A stretch of 12,953 nucleotides of DNA from Cyanobacteriota bacterium (GCA_027592485.1 JAQCKL010000062.1:1-12953), one strand, 5' to 3'; positions 1 through 6,332 are shown, counted from the stretch's first letter. Made by a program: numbers and translations. The notes: a model not told the origin generated them from the sequence alone.

Positions 1-2
1 TT

Positions 3-725
3 CGCTCTAACTCTACGGAAGATGACCTGCAGATTGTGATGCGGTCAGTCTACAAGCAAGTTTTGGGCAATGCTCACCTAATGGAATCCCAGCGCTTGGT
101 TTCGGTCGAGTCTTGTTTGCGCGATGGTAGTATCACCGTCAAAGGATTTGTGCGGGCCATTGCTCAATCTGACTTGTATCGGTCCTTGTTTTTTGAGGGT
201 TCTTCTTCCTATCGCTTCGTTGAGCTCAACTTCAAGCATTTGCTTGGCCGTGCTCCTCAGGACCAAGCAGAAATTGCTGAGCATGTAGTGCGATATAACG
301 AGCAGGGCTACGAGGCAGACATCAATTCTTACCTCGATGACGGCGAGTATGATGCCAACTTTGGGGAGAAAATTGTTCCTGCTATTCGCGGCAATAAAAC
401 CCAAGCTGGCATTAAGAATGTAGGCTTTAACCGGACCTTCTCTTTATGTCGGGGAGATGCAACCAGTGATAACGGGAAAGTCGCAAACTTAATTGGCGAC
501 ATTGCTGGCAATATGGCCACTAAAATCACCAATCCAGCATCTGGAACCGGTGCTTACAGTAATACTGGCAAGCGTTTTCGCATTACCGTTTCAAAGTCCA
601 ATTATGGCTCTCGTGTCACCCAAAGCAATGCGACCTTTGAGGTTGGCTATGCTCAGTTATCTCGAAAGATTCAGAACATTCAAAAGACAGGTGGGAAAAT
701 CGTAAAAATTGCGGAAGTTGCTTAA
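3..725 (+). CDS. PE-associated rod linker (CpeC/CpeD/CpeE type), 5' end outside window
   Basis: This linker sits in the central channel of phycoerythrin hexamers and joins them into phycobilisome rods. The frame is open to the left edge, so the start lies outside the window; 240 residues are visible. Residues 1 to about 150 are a phycobilisome linker domain (Pfam 00427 type), with the family motifs VYKQVLGNAHLMES, ELNFKHLLGRAP and ADINSYLDDGEY. Residues about 190-240 (from GKRFRITV to the end) are a CpcD-type capping domain. A GTG-ATG pair at 36-41 is in frame, but it falls inside the linker domain and is not the start. In Fremyella the three linkers cpeC, cpeD and cpeE precede cpeST(R), so this is the last linker of such an operon. 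Which of the three it corresponds to cannot be told from the sequence alone. Family assignment is firm. Confidence 0.93.
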   Translation, partial: RSNSTEDDLQIVMRSVYKQVLGNAHLMESQRLVSVESCLRDGSITVKGFVRAIAQSDLYRSLFFEGSSSYRFVELNFKHLLGRAPQDQAEIAEHVVRYNEQGYEADINSYLDDGEYDANFGEKIVPAIRGNKTQAGIKNVGFNRTFSLCRGDATSDNGKVANLIGDIAGNMATKITNPASGTGAYSNTGKRFRITVSKSNYGSRVTQSNATFEVGYAQLSRKIQNIQKTGGKIVKIAEVA

Positions 726-1026
726 CACTTAACTTCCAGTGGTTTCTCCGATTGAATTGGGCTAAGAAGGCTCTACTACGGCGAAAATGAGTTGTCCAGA
801 ATCACCTCAAGCCCATCATATAGAGTGACTGACCAATTGCCATCAAAGCCACAGGCATGTTCCACCAGAGTGAATACAGCCCATTACTTGAGATCAAGGT
901 TTTTGTGACCAAATATCTGAGGTTATTGAGTCTGTTAATCCGGTTGAGTGTAGAACCCTAGCCAGAGTTTGGTGCTGCTAGTTTAGGCGATCAAGCTCTG
1001 GCTTTTGTCATCTCCGTATAATTTTG
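726..1026. other. 301-base intergenic stretch between linker gene and cpeS
   Basis: No convincing gene is seen on either strand. It ends with a terminator-like hairpin (960-1006). The minus strand has a short open stretch (957-802) encoding a hydrophobic peptide with no good start, possibly a gene remnant. No clear ribosome binding site precedes cpeS. Confidence 0.6.
960..1006 (+). terminator. Terminator-like hairpin before cpeS
   Basis: Arms 960-972 and 991-1003 pair over 13 positions: eight Watson-Crick pairs (AGCCAGAG with CTCTGGCT), then five more with two G-T wobbles. The loop is 18 bases and a run of four T follows at 1003-1006. It lies about 20 bases before the cpeS start, so it would terminate or attenuate transcripts coming from the linker genes. 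In Fremyella the linker-only transcript is more abundant than the full cpeCDESTR transcript, and this hairpin could play that role here. Confidence 0.6.
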
Positions 1027-1563
1027 ATGGATATTCAGGAGTTTGTTGAACAATCTATAGGGCAATGGCGGTCTCAACGGAGTGCGCATCATTTAGCATT
1101 TAGCCATTTTGAGGCGGTAGAGTCAGTTATCAATATTGAGGCGATATCTTCTGAAGCGAACTCAGTGATTGATCTATGTAAGACCTACAACATTGAGCCG
1201 CAAGCGGTGGTTTCTCCATTCAAAATGAGCTGGGAAGGTCATTCTGATTGGGATGACGGCGAAGAAGTCCTGAAAGGGACGTCCGTCTTGGTCCCTGTCC
1301 CAGATCCGACTCGGCTGAACTGTGGCAAGCTTTTGCGCGAGCAGGGCTATGCAGAAACGATGCCTGCTGCAGGCGATTACCACTTGCTTGAAGACGGTAC
1401 GTTTGTGTTGTTGACCAATTATGATCGGGCCTCTGCAGAAGAAAAAATTTGGTTTGTCAATCCAAATGTCCGCTGTCGAGTATCTCTTATTAAAACAAGT
1501 GCTGGTTCTGGTGTTGTCACAGCCTCATTCTCTTCTGAGATACGACAGTCGCAGTCAAAGTAA
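1027..1563 (+). CDS. cpeS: Phycoerythrobilin lyase CpeS (CpcS/CpeS family)
   Basis: CpeS-type lyases bind free bilin and attach it to the conserved Cys-82 position of phycobiliproteins; Fremyella CpeS loads phycoerythrobilin on beta-PE, which is Cys80 in the CpeB of this window. The 178-residue product has the usual family length. The N-terminal signature is visible at residues 14-22 (W-R-S-Q-R-S-A-H-H). The C-terminal family segment EEKIWFVNPNVRCR spans residues 138-151, with Trp142 and Arg149/Arg151. The ATG at 1027 is preferred to the TTG directly before it because the family usually starts a few residues before the first helix. No Shine-Dalgarno sequence is evident. The gene follows a terminator-like hairpin and precedes cpeT by 68 bases, in the order known for cpeST. 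The family call is firm; site specificity rests on synteny and homology. Confidence 0.92.
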   Translation: MDIQEFVEQSIGQWRSQRSAHHLAFSHFEAVESVINIEAISSEANSVIDLCKTYNIEPQAVVSPFKMSWEGHSDWDDGEEVLKGTSVLVPVPDPTRLNCGKLLREQGYAETMPAAGDYHLLEDGTFVLLTNYDRASAEEKIWFVNPNVRCRVSLIKTSAGSGVVTASFSSEIRQSQSK

Positions 1564-1631
1564 CCGTATTCTGAGCATGCTTTCAAACTCTTGAATCCTG
1601 AAAAAGACCAGCTATTTAGCTATTCCTTGAC

Positions 1632-2258
1632 ATGATGATGTCTTCTACAAAGCTTACATCTGATATGTATTCTAGTGATTTAATGACACTTGCTCACTGG
1701 ATGGCAGGGGATTTTAGTAATCAGAAGCAAGCCTATGAAAACCCTAGAGATTATGCTCATATTCATGTTTTCTTTAGGCCTTTAGCATTTGATTTTTTTT
1801 CTGATATTGGCTTATATTCCGAACAAGTCTATGACTATGATTTGTGGACGCCTTATCGTCAGGGAATACATCGATTGATCGATAAAGAAGATCATATCTA
1901 TATCGAGAACTATAGTTTAATCGACCCTGTTCTCTACGCAGGTGCGGCCCGTGAACCTGCCATACTAAAAACGATTACTCCAGATTGTATTCAACGGCGG
2001 CAACATTGCTCAATGATTTTCAAGCGCGAGGGCGAGAAGTTTATTGGCAGTGTCGAGCCAGGCAATTTGTGCCGAATTGAGAAGAATGGCTGCCAGACAT
2101 ATTTGGTTAGTGATGTGGAAATCACAGCATCTACATGGAATAGCTTAGATAAAGGCTTAGCGGTAGATACAAATGAGCAGGTTTGGGGATCAGAACATGG
2201 TTCTCTAAAATTTGAGAAGCGAGAAAGTTTTGCTCATGAAATTGCAGTTAAAAAATAA
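1632..2258 (+). CDS. cpeT: Phycoerythrobilin lyase CpeT (CpcT/CpeT family)
   Basis: CpeT-family lyases attach a bilin to the Cys-165 position of beta subunits; the Fremyella protein acts on beta-PE, and the CpeB of this window has that cysteine (Cys165). The product has up to 208 residues. Family features are visible: LMTLAHWMAGDFSN near the N-terminus (residues 17-30), EQVYDYDLWTPYRQ (64-77), then FIGSVEPGNLC (137-147) and the C-terminal LDKG, EQVWGSEHG and F motifs (172-194). The gene begins with three consecutive ATG codons at 1632, 1635 and 1638, so the exact start is uncertain by two residues. No strong ribosome binding site is seen. Its 3' end overlaps the probable start of cpeR by 23 bases, which suggests translational coupling. 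Family call is firm. Confidence 0.92.
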   Translation: MMMSSTKLTSDMYSSDLMTLAHWMAGDFSNQKQAYENPRDYAHIHVFFRPLAFDFFSDIGLYSEQVYDYDLWTPYRQGIHRLIDKEDHIYIENYSLIDPVLYAGAAREPAILKTITPDCIQRRQHCSMIFKREGEKFIGSVEPGNLCRIEKNGCQTYLVSDVEITASTWNSLDKGLAVDTNEQVWGSEHGSLKFEKRESFAHEIAVKK

Positions 2259-2601
2259 AGAATCTTGTGAAGCTCTGGGTATTTATCAGTTAAAAATGTT
2301 ACCTCCAGAAGCCCAGAAAAAAGTTCAAGGATGGATTCGTAGTCGTCATCTGATTTGCTCTGGAAGTTTTTTTGTTTTTGAAACAGTGGATTATGGAACG
2401 ATCGAGCGTTTTTCAGATTGTGTCTCAACTTTAGGCGGGGCGATCATCTCGGTCGATCCTGTCAGCAAGATTTGGATGGGGAATCACAGACAGGTGATTT
2501 TGTATCGGGTTAAGGCCAGTCTGCTGACTCCTGGTCATAAACTCAAGCAGTATTGGATTAAATACGGCAGTTTTCGAACCCGATTTGATTGCAACCCGTG
2601 A
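2236..2601 (+). CDS. cpeR: CpeR, activator of the phycoerythrin operon
   Basis: CpeR is required in Fremyella for expression of cpeBA and is encoded at the end of the cpeCDESTR operon; this gene has the same place directly after cpeT. From ATG 2236 the product is 121 residues. A second ATG at 2296 would give 101 residues starting MLPPEAQKK. The ATG at 2236 is favoured because GAGAAAG at 2221-2227 lies at a suitable distance, whereas nothing similar precedes 2296. Recognisable family stretches are WIRSRHLICSGSFFVFET, then STLGGAIISVDPVSKIW and HRQVILYRVKA. The family has been compared with PP2C phosphatases, and its mode of action is unsettled. The likely target is the cpeBA promoter about 3.7 kb downstream. 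Identity is based on recalled family sequence plus synteny. Confidence 0.85.
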   Translation: MKLQLKNKESCEALGIYQLKMLPPEAQKKVQGWIRSRHLICSGSFFVFETVDYGTIERFSDCVSTLGGAIISVDPVSKIWMGNHRQVILYRVKASLLTPGHKLKQYWIKYGSFRTRFDCNP

Positions 2602-2676
2602 CTTTGTTAAGTGTGGTTGATGAGCTAATAAAGCGCATTTGAATTTTTGAACCTGAATTGATCCGATTTTTGCCTT

Positions 2677-2683
2677 TAAGGAG
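2677..2683 (+). promoter_or_regulatory. Ribosome binding site of tandem linker gene
   Basis: TAAGGAG ends nine bases before the ATG at 2693 and fixes that start. Most lyase genes in the window lack such a site, so the linker gene is probably translated more strongly. Confidence 0.75.
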
Positions 2684-2692
2684 AAAAGAACA

Positions 2693-4465
2693 ATGGGTAG
2701 CGCATTTGTGAATCCAACCGTGAATCCAGATTCTAGACTGGGTGTGCGGCCATTTGATGAAGCGGAACCGGCACGTCTTTGGCCAGGGGCTTCTACCTTG
2801 GAGGTGGAAACAGCTATTCAGGCGATCTACCGGCAAGTTTTCGGCAATGCCTATGTGATGGAGAGTGAGCGCCTAATGGCGTTAGAATCTCAATTTACCC
2901 AAGGGGAACTCAGTGTTCGAGAACTTGTACGCCGCCTAGCCAAATCGGAGCTTTATCGGACCCGTTTTTTTGAGAACTGCCCCCGATATCGGTCCATTGA
3001 ATTGAACTTCAAGCATTTATTGGGTCGTGCCCCAGAGAGTTACCAAGAGACGACGCTACACAGTCACTTGCTGGATACGGCGGGATACGATGCTGACATT
3101 GATGCGTATGTAGACGGTGATGAGTATCAGCAGGTGTTTGGAGAAGACACGGTGCCCTACTACCGGGGCTACAAAACTCAAACAGGTAAATCTCTGGTGG
3201 GTTTTACCTATATGTCTAAGCTTTTGCGAGGGAGCTCTTCCAGCGATAAAGATTTACAGGAGGGTAATTCTGGTCGCTTAACCCAAGCCATCTTGACGCA
3301 TCAACCCAGTCAGATTGTACCGCCTACAAATGTATCACCGGACTGGCGACCGATTCTGGATGCGAAGGATATTATTGCTAAGGCCTTAGGGATGAAGCCC
3401 GAACCGGTGATGCGAAGCCTGCCAGTTTCTTCTAATGTTTCGCTGACGCATCAGTCTGGTGATATTCACCGGCGCAAACAATATGATGGGTTACAGGCGC
3501 TGGCTGGAGATCCGATTGAGCTTTGTCCTGGGTTTTCCGCTGAGGACGCCGAGGTTTTAATTTTGGCTGTTTACCGTCAAGTGTTGGGTAATGCCTATGT
3601 GATGGAGAGTGAGCGGTTACAGATTCCGGAATCGCAACTCAAACAAGGGAACCTCAGCGTCCGTGAGTTTATTCGATGTATTGCTAAGTCAGCACTCTAT
3701 CGCAGTCGATTTGTCGATAATTGTTATCGCTATCGATCTATCGAATTAAATTTCAAGCATTTCTTAGGTCGTGCGCCTATTAGTTTCGAGGAGATGAAAT
3801 ATCACAGTAAGATTCTGGATGAGTCGGGCTTTGAGGCGGACATCGATTCTTACTTGGATAGTGATGAGTATCAAAAGACATTTGGCGAGAATCTGGTGCC
3901 CTACTATCGGGGATACAAAACCCAAATAGGACAGTCTCTGATTGGGTTCACCAATACGCTACAACTGCTGCGGAGCGCTTCGAGTAGTGATAAAGATCTG
4001 GCATCTAGCAATGCGCCTCAACTGACACGCGCGATTATTCTGAATCGTCCCTATGGAATTGACCGCCCCCGGGATGCCGAAGACATTCTGCGGGATGTTT
4101 TCAAATCTAAGACTTCGATAGTAGATCGCCAACAGCAGATCCAGCGAAGTGCAGAACGGAATGCTGCGGAACAAGTATTAACTCAGACGCTGCAAAAGCA
4201 GTCTCAGGAGATTGAGCGGTTACAGCAGCGGCTAGCTGATTTGCGTCCTGTGGCAATGATGGGGGCAAATCAGCTTAAGGATGATTGGGGCCTGTCAACA
4301 TTGCCAAAAATTTCTGATGAGGCATCGAGTTCACTGCAGCAGCGAGTGGATTTTCAGGCGGCTCACATCGTTGCATTACAGGTACAGGTTTCGGATGCCC
4401 GTCGATACGAAATGATCGGAGAGTTCCAGTTAAACAAATGGCGCAACCGTATTTTTAAGGGTTAG
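2693..4465 (+). CDS. Tandem two-domain phycobilisome rod linker with coiled-coil tail
   Basis: The 590-residue product carries two complete linker domains (Pfam 00427 type), at about residues 36-190 and 284-438. They are closely similar, with the same motifs 248 residues apart: NAYVMESER, YRSIELNFKH, GRAP, VPYYRGYKTQ and SSSDKDL. The segments after each domain also resemble each other (LTQAI and DAKDI; LTRAI and DAEDI), so the duplicated unit is larger than the domain. The tail (about 475-590) has heptad-like, glutamine-rich coiled coils and a twice-used motif D-x-R-x3-M-x-G-x2-Q-L with a following Trp. No C-terminal CpcD domain, bilin domain or membrane segment is seen, which argues against ApcE. 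Two- or three-domain linkers are known in marine Synechococcus PE rods and in Gloeobacter. The likely role is to hold two hexamers with one chain and dock the rod through its tail; that docking role is inference. Confidence 0.88.
   Translation: MGSAFVNPTVNPDSRLGVRPFDEAEPARLWPGASTLEVETAIQAIYRQVFGNAYVMESERLMALESQFTQGELSVRELVRRLAKSELYRTRFFENCPRYRSIELNFKHLLGRAPESYQETTLHSHLLDTAGYDADIDAYVDGDEYQQVFGEDTVPYYRGYKTQTGKSLVGFTYMSKLLRGSSSSDKDLQEGNSGRLTQAILTHQPSQIVPPTNVSPDWRPILDAKDIIAKALGMKPEPVMRSLPVSSNVSLTHQSGDIHRRKQYDGLQALAGDPIELCPGFSAEDAEVLILAVYRQVLGNAYVMESERLQIPESQLKQGNLSVREFIRCIAKSALYRSRFVDNCYRYRSIELNFKHFLGRAPISFEEMKYHSKILDESGFEADIDSYLDSDEYQKTFGENLVPYYRGYKTQIGQSLIGFTNTLQLLRSASSSDKDLASSNAPQLTRAIILNRPYGIDRPRDAEDILRDVFKSKTSIVDRQQQIQRSAERNAAEQVLTQTLQKQSQEIERLQQRLADLRPVAMMGANQLKDDWGLSTLPKISDEASSSLQQRVDFQAAHIVALQVQVSDARRYEMIGEFQLNKWRNRIFKG
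2846..2871 (+). repeat. Direct DNA repeat, copy 1 (within tandem linker gene)
   Basis: These 26 bases are identical to 3590-3615. They encode the conserved NAYVMESER motif in each linker domain, 744 bases (248 codons) apart, and mark the internal duplication. Confidence 0.85.
3590..3615 (+). repeat. Direct DNA repeat, copy 2 (within tandem linker gene)
   Basis: Second copy of the 26-base match at 2846-2871. The surrounding sequence has diverged much more at DNA level, so this stretch is unusually well kept, either by selection or by local gene conversion. Confidence 0.85.
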
Positions 4466-4471
4466 CGCTAT

Positions 4472-4513
4472 ATCTAGAATGATTAAATAAGGTTTTATTT
4501 AATCATTCTAGAT
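4472..4513 (+). terminator. Perfect 19-bp hairpin between tandem linker gene and cpcL
   Basis: Arms 4472-4490 and 4495-4513 pair without a mismatch around the loop GGTT. The stem is AT-rich and no T-run follows, so it is not a textbook intrinsic terminator. It begins seven bases after the linker stop codon. Plausible roles are partial termination, or protection of the upstream mRNA 3' end, so that cpcL is made in smaller amounts than the rod linker. Confidence 0.7.
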
Positions 4514-4561
4514 TCTCAATTGATTTTCACGGTTCTGTGACCCTATTCACATTCAAAATTC

Positions 4562-4567
4562 AGGAGG
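4562..4567 (+). promoter_or_regulatory. Ribosome binding site of cpcL
   Basis: AGGAGG, a full match to the consensus, ends six bases before ATG 4574. It decides this start over the in-frame TTG at 4568. Confidence 0.85.
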
Positions 4568-4573
4568 TTGATT

Positions 4574-5323
4574 ATGGCGATCGCACTGTTAGAGTATGCT
4601 CCATCTTCTCAAAACCAGCGGGTATCTGGTTTTGAAGTTCCAGGTGATGAGCATTCCCGGATTTTTAGTACAGACAATATCCTTTCCGAGTCTGAGTTCA
4701 ACGATCTGATCATGGCAGCCTATCGTCAGATCCATAATGAGCAGCAGATGCTGAAAAGTCACCGTCAGCCCTTTCTGGAATCCCAACTGAAATCGGGCCA
4801 AATCACGGTCAAAGACTTTATTCGCGGCTTGGTTTTATCGGATTCTTTCCGCCGACTTGTATATGACAGCAACAATAACTATCGCTTTGTTGAAATTTGC
4901 GTACAGCGAATTTTAGGCCGTAATGTCTATGGCAATCGCGAGAAATTTGCTTGGTCAATTGTGTTAGGTAATCAAGGGCTGAATGCCTTTATTGATGCCT
5001 TGCTAAATAGCGAAGAATACCTGAGTAACTTTGGGGAAAATATTGTCCCGTATCAAAGACGACGTATCTTACCCCAGCGAGGCCAAGGGGAGGTTTCCTT
5101 TGCTCATATGGCTCGCTATGGTACGTCATACCGAGATCAGCTGCCCGATCCCTATATGAAGGGGCTCTTAGGTCCAGGCTTCGTTGGTCCTACCATGTCT
5201 CCTGCGCGTTGGAAGTGGCAGAAGCAACCACCCAAGGCCCTAGAAAAGATTTGGGTGGCCTTGTTTTATAGTGGTGCTGCTTTTATCGTCTTGCTATTCT
5301 TGGCGGTGCTGTTGCATGCCTAG
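4574..5323 (+). CDS. cpcL: Membrane-anchored rod linker CpcL (CpcG2 type)
   Basis: CpcG-family linkers attach rods to the allophycocyanin core. The CpcL (CpcG2) subtype instead ends in a membrane helix and builds core-less rods in the thylakoid membrane that feed mainly photosystem I. The 249-residue product starts MAIALLEYAPSSQNQRV, the family hallmark. The linker domain (about 20-180) shows AAYRQI, FLESQLKSG, TVKDFIRGL, YRFVEI and NIVPYQRRR. Residues about 225-248 are a hydrophobic helix ending VLLFLAVLLHA, followed directly by the stop; ordinary CpcG1 lacks this. The gene sits among PE genes rather than PC genes. In Nostoc punctiforme a cpeC-cpcG2-cpeR1 operon is induced by green light through CcaS/CcaR, so the linkage has precedent. 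The start is fixed by AGGAGG. The inference is an anchor for PE-containing rods; the subtype call is firm. Confidence 0.93.
   Translation: MAIALLEYAPSSQNQRVSGFEVPGDEHSRIFSTDNILSESEFNDLIMAAYRQIHNEQQMLKSHRQPFLESQLKSGQITVKDFIRGLVLSDSFRRLVYDSNNNYRFVEICVQRILGRNVYGNREKFAWSIVLGNQGLNAFIDALLNSEEYLSNFGENIVPYQRRRILPQRGQGEVSFAHMARYGTSYRDQLPDPYMKGLLGPGFVGPTMSPARWKWQKQPPKALEKIWVALFYSGAAFIVLLFLAVLLHA
4577..4584. repeat. HIP1 octamers (this and three further copies)
   Basis: The palindrome GCGATCGC occurs here and at 7754-7761, 8345-8352 and 8786-8793. HIP1 is over-represented in many cyanobacterial chromosomes. All four copies lie in cpe or cpcL coding sequence; I saw none in the insertion sequences, which fits a foreign origin for those. 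Confidence 0.85.
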
Positions 5324-5356
5324 GTTTTGTTGAGTGGGACATTTCCCGATCTTGTT

Positions 5357-5443
5357 TCGACCACTATTATGCTTGATTAAAGCTTGATGGTGGTCGAGAA
5401 CTCAAATGGTGATGCTGAAGGCATCACCATCTAATCAGTTTTT
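5357..5443 (+). terminator. Two consecutive hairpins with T-run after cpcL
   Basis: The first hairpin has an 8-bp outer stem, TCGACCAC (5357-5364) with GTGGTCGA (5390-5397), and a longer imperfect inner continuation. The second has perfect 10-bp arms, 5406-5415 and 5421-5430, around a 5-base loop; TTTTT follows at 5439-5443. This looks like the end of the linker-cpcL transcription unit. Confidence 0.75.
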
Positions 5444-5489
5444 GGGTAAGCAGAAGTGACTCGTCGCCATTGAAATTTTTATCTTTAAA

Positions 5490-5906
5490 ATGCCCCCGAG
5501 GCTCCAAATCACCCCCGAAGATTGTTCGCCACTGGGTCGAATAATTCTTAAATACCTGGATAGTGAAGCCATCAGCATGAATCGCCTGGCTGATTTATCA
5601 GGGGTCGCTCAGCCGCGGCTCAGAGGGGCCTGTCTTAAAGGCACATGCCCAACCCCTGAAACCTTAAAGAAGCTGGCTAGGGTTATGGGAATGCATCATT
5701 TGGAACTGTATACCTTGGCTTACGAAGGACGTTTTGACACTAGCCCAATTGAAGGGGAACCCTACACCCTCAATATGCTTGTTCGGGAGTTGTTTGAGAC
5801 CGCTAGAGAAATGGGGCTTGCTGCGCCTCAATTAGCCCCTTCAAAGTCTCAACTCTGCAAAGCGCTGCTTGAATTAGGATTTTTCCCTGATCAGGAACAG
5901 ATTTAA
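5490..5906 (+). CDS. Small helix-turn-helix (XRE-like) protein, unknown role
   Basis: I do not recognise this 138-residue protein as a named family. Residues about 14-68 look like a Cro/CI-type DNA-binding domain: a first helix (LGRIILKYLDSE), MNRLADLSG, the probable recognition helix AQPRLRGACLKG, and PTPETLKKLARVMG. The C-terminal half (about 92-135) is predicted helical and could dimerise or bind a ligand. There is no signal peptide or membrane segment. ATG 5490 is the first start codon after an in-frame stop at 5457-5459; no Shine-Dalgarno sequence precedes it, so expression may be low. It stands alone between the cpcL terminator and the cpeBA leader. Its position suggests control of cpeBA or of the linker unit, but that is inference. 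It could also be an unrelated regulator that happens to sit here. Confidence 0.8.
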   Translation: MPPRLQITPEDCSPLGRIILKYLDSEAISMNRLADLSGVAQPRLRGACLKGTCPTPETLKKLARVMGMHHLELYTLAYEGRFDTSPIEGEPYTLNMLVRELFETAREMGLAAPQLAPSKSQLCKALLELGFFPDQEQI

Positions 5907-6104
5907 AACGAGAAAGCCACCTTAATTGCCAACTCAATTATTTTCGGCGAACAATTTTCATTCGTGAACGACTCCAATCGAGCAAGGGTCTTGAACTTGG
6001 CATCGCGCAACAGCCACTTTCAGCTTAGAACTTTCGCTGGATTTCTATTTTGTACGTAGCCTTATTGGGCTACAGATCAGTGGAATAGGCTTGTCTAGAG
6101 CGGC

Positions 6105-6195
6105 GGCACGGGTCTTCTAACGGGTGATAAAATCACTTGGAGCACTTGTCACACAGGCATTTCAGCAATTTTTCACCCTTTAAGAGACCCGTGCC
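6105..6195 (+). promoter_or_regulatory. Long imperfect stem in the cpeBA upstream region
   Basis: GGCACGGGTCT (6105-6115) pairs perfectly with AGACCCGTGCC (6185-6195). Pairing continues inward with TAA (6118-6120) to TTA (6180-6182), and GGGTGA (6122-6127) to TCACCC (6173-6178), giving 20 Watson-Crick pairs over 23 positions around a 45-base loop. A competing small hairpin, GTGAT (6124-6128) with ATCAC (6132-6136), shares bases with the inner stem, so the RNA could adopt two folds. Whether the region is transcribed is not known. Confidence 0.6.
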
Positions 6196-6332
6196 AGGAT
6201 GGCTACGTCTACTGTTAAGTTTCTATGCTTTGTTTCTCAGATTCGAGACTAAAGAAACCTTGATTTCCTATGGTCATAACTGTCATCGCTGTGTTGAGTC
6301 AAAGGGATGGCATCGTACTAACCTTTAATAAG

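Noticed and set aside
36..41. GTG-ATG as start of the first linker
   Set aside because: The frame is open further left and the residues before it (DDLQIV) belong to the linker domain, as in the tandem linker.
2693..4465. ApcE core-membrane linker
   Set aside because: ApcE has an N-terminal bilin-binding domain with a characteristic loop; this protein begins with about 35 residues and then a linker domain.
5490..5906. Antitoxin of a toxin-antitoxin pair
   Set aside because: The helix-turn-helix protein has no small partner gene within the 166 bases before or 439 bases after it.
6137..6328. 63-residue open frame in the cpeBA upstream region
   Set aside because: It starts with TTG without a ribosome binding site, has no recognisable features, and lies across the inverted repeat. 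Most likely chance.
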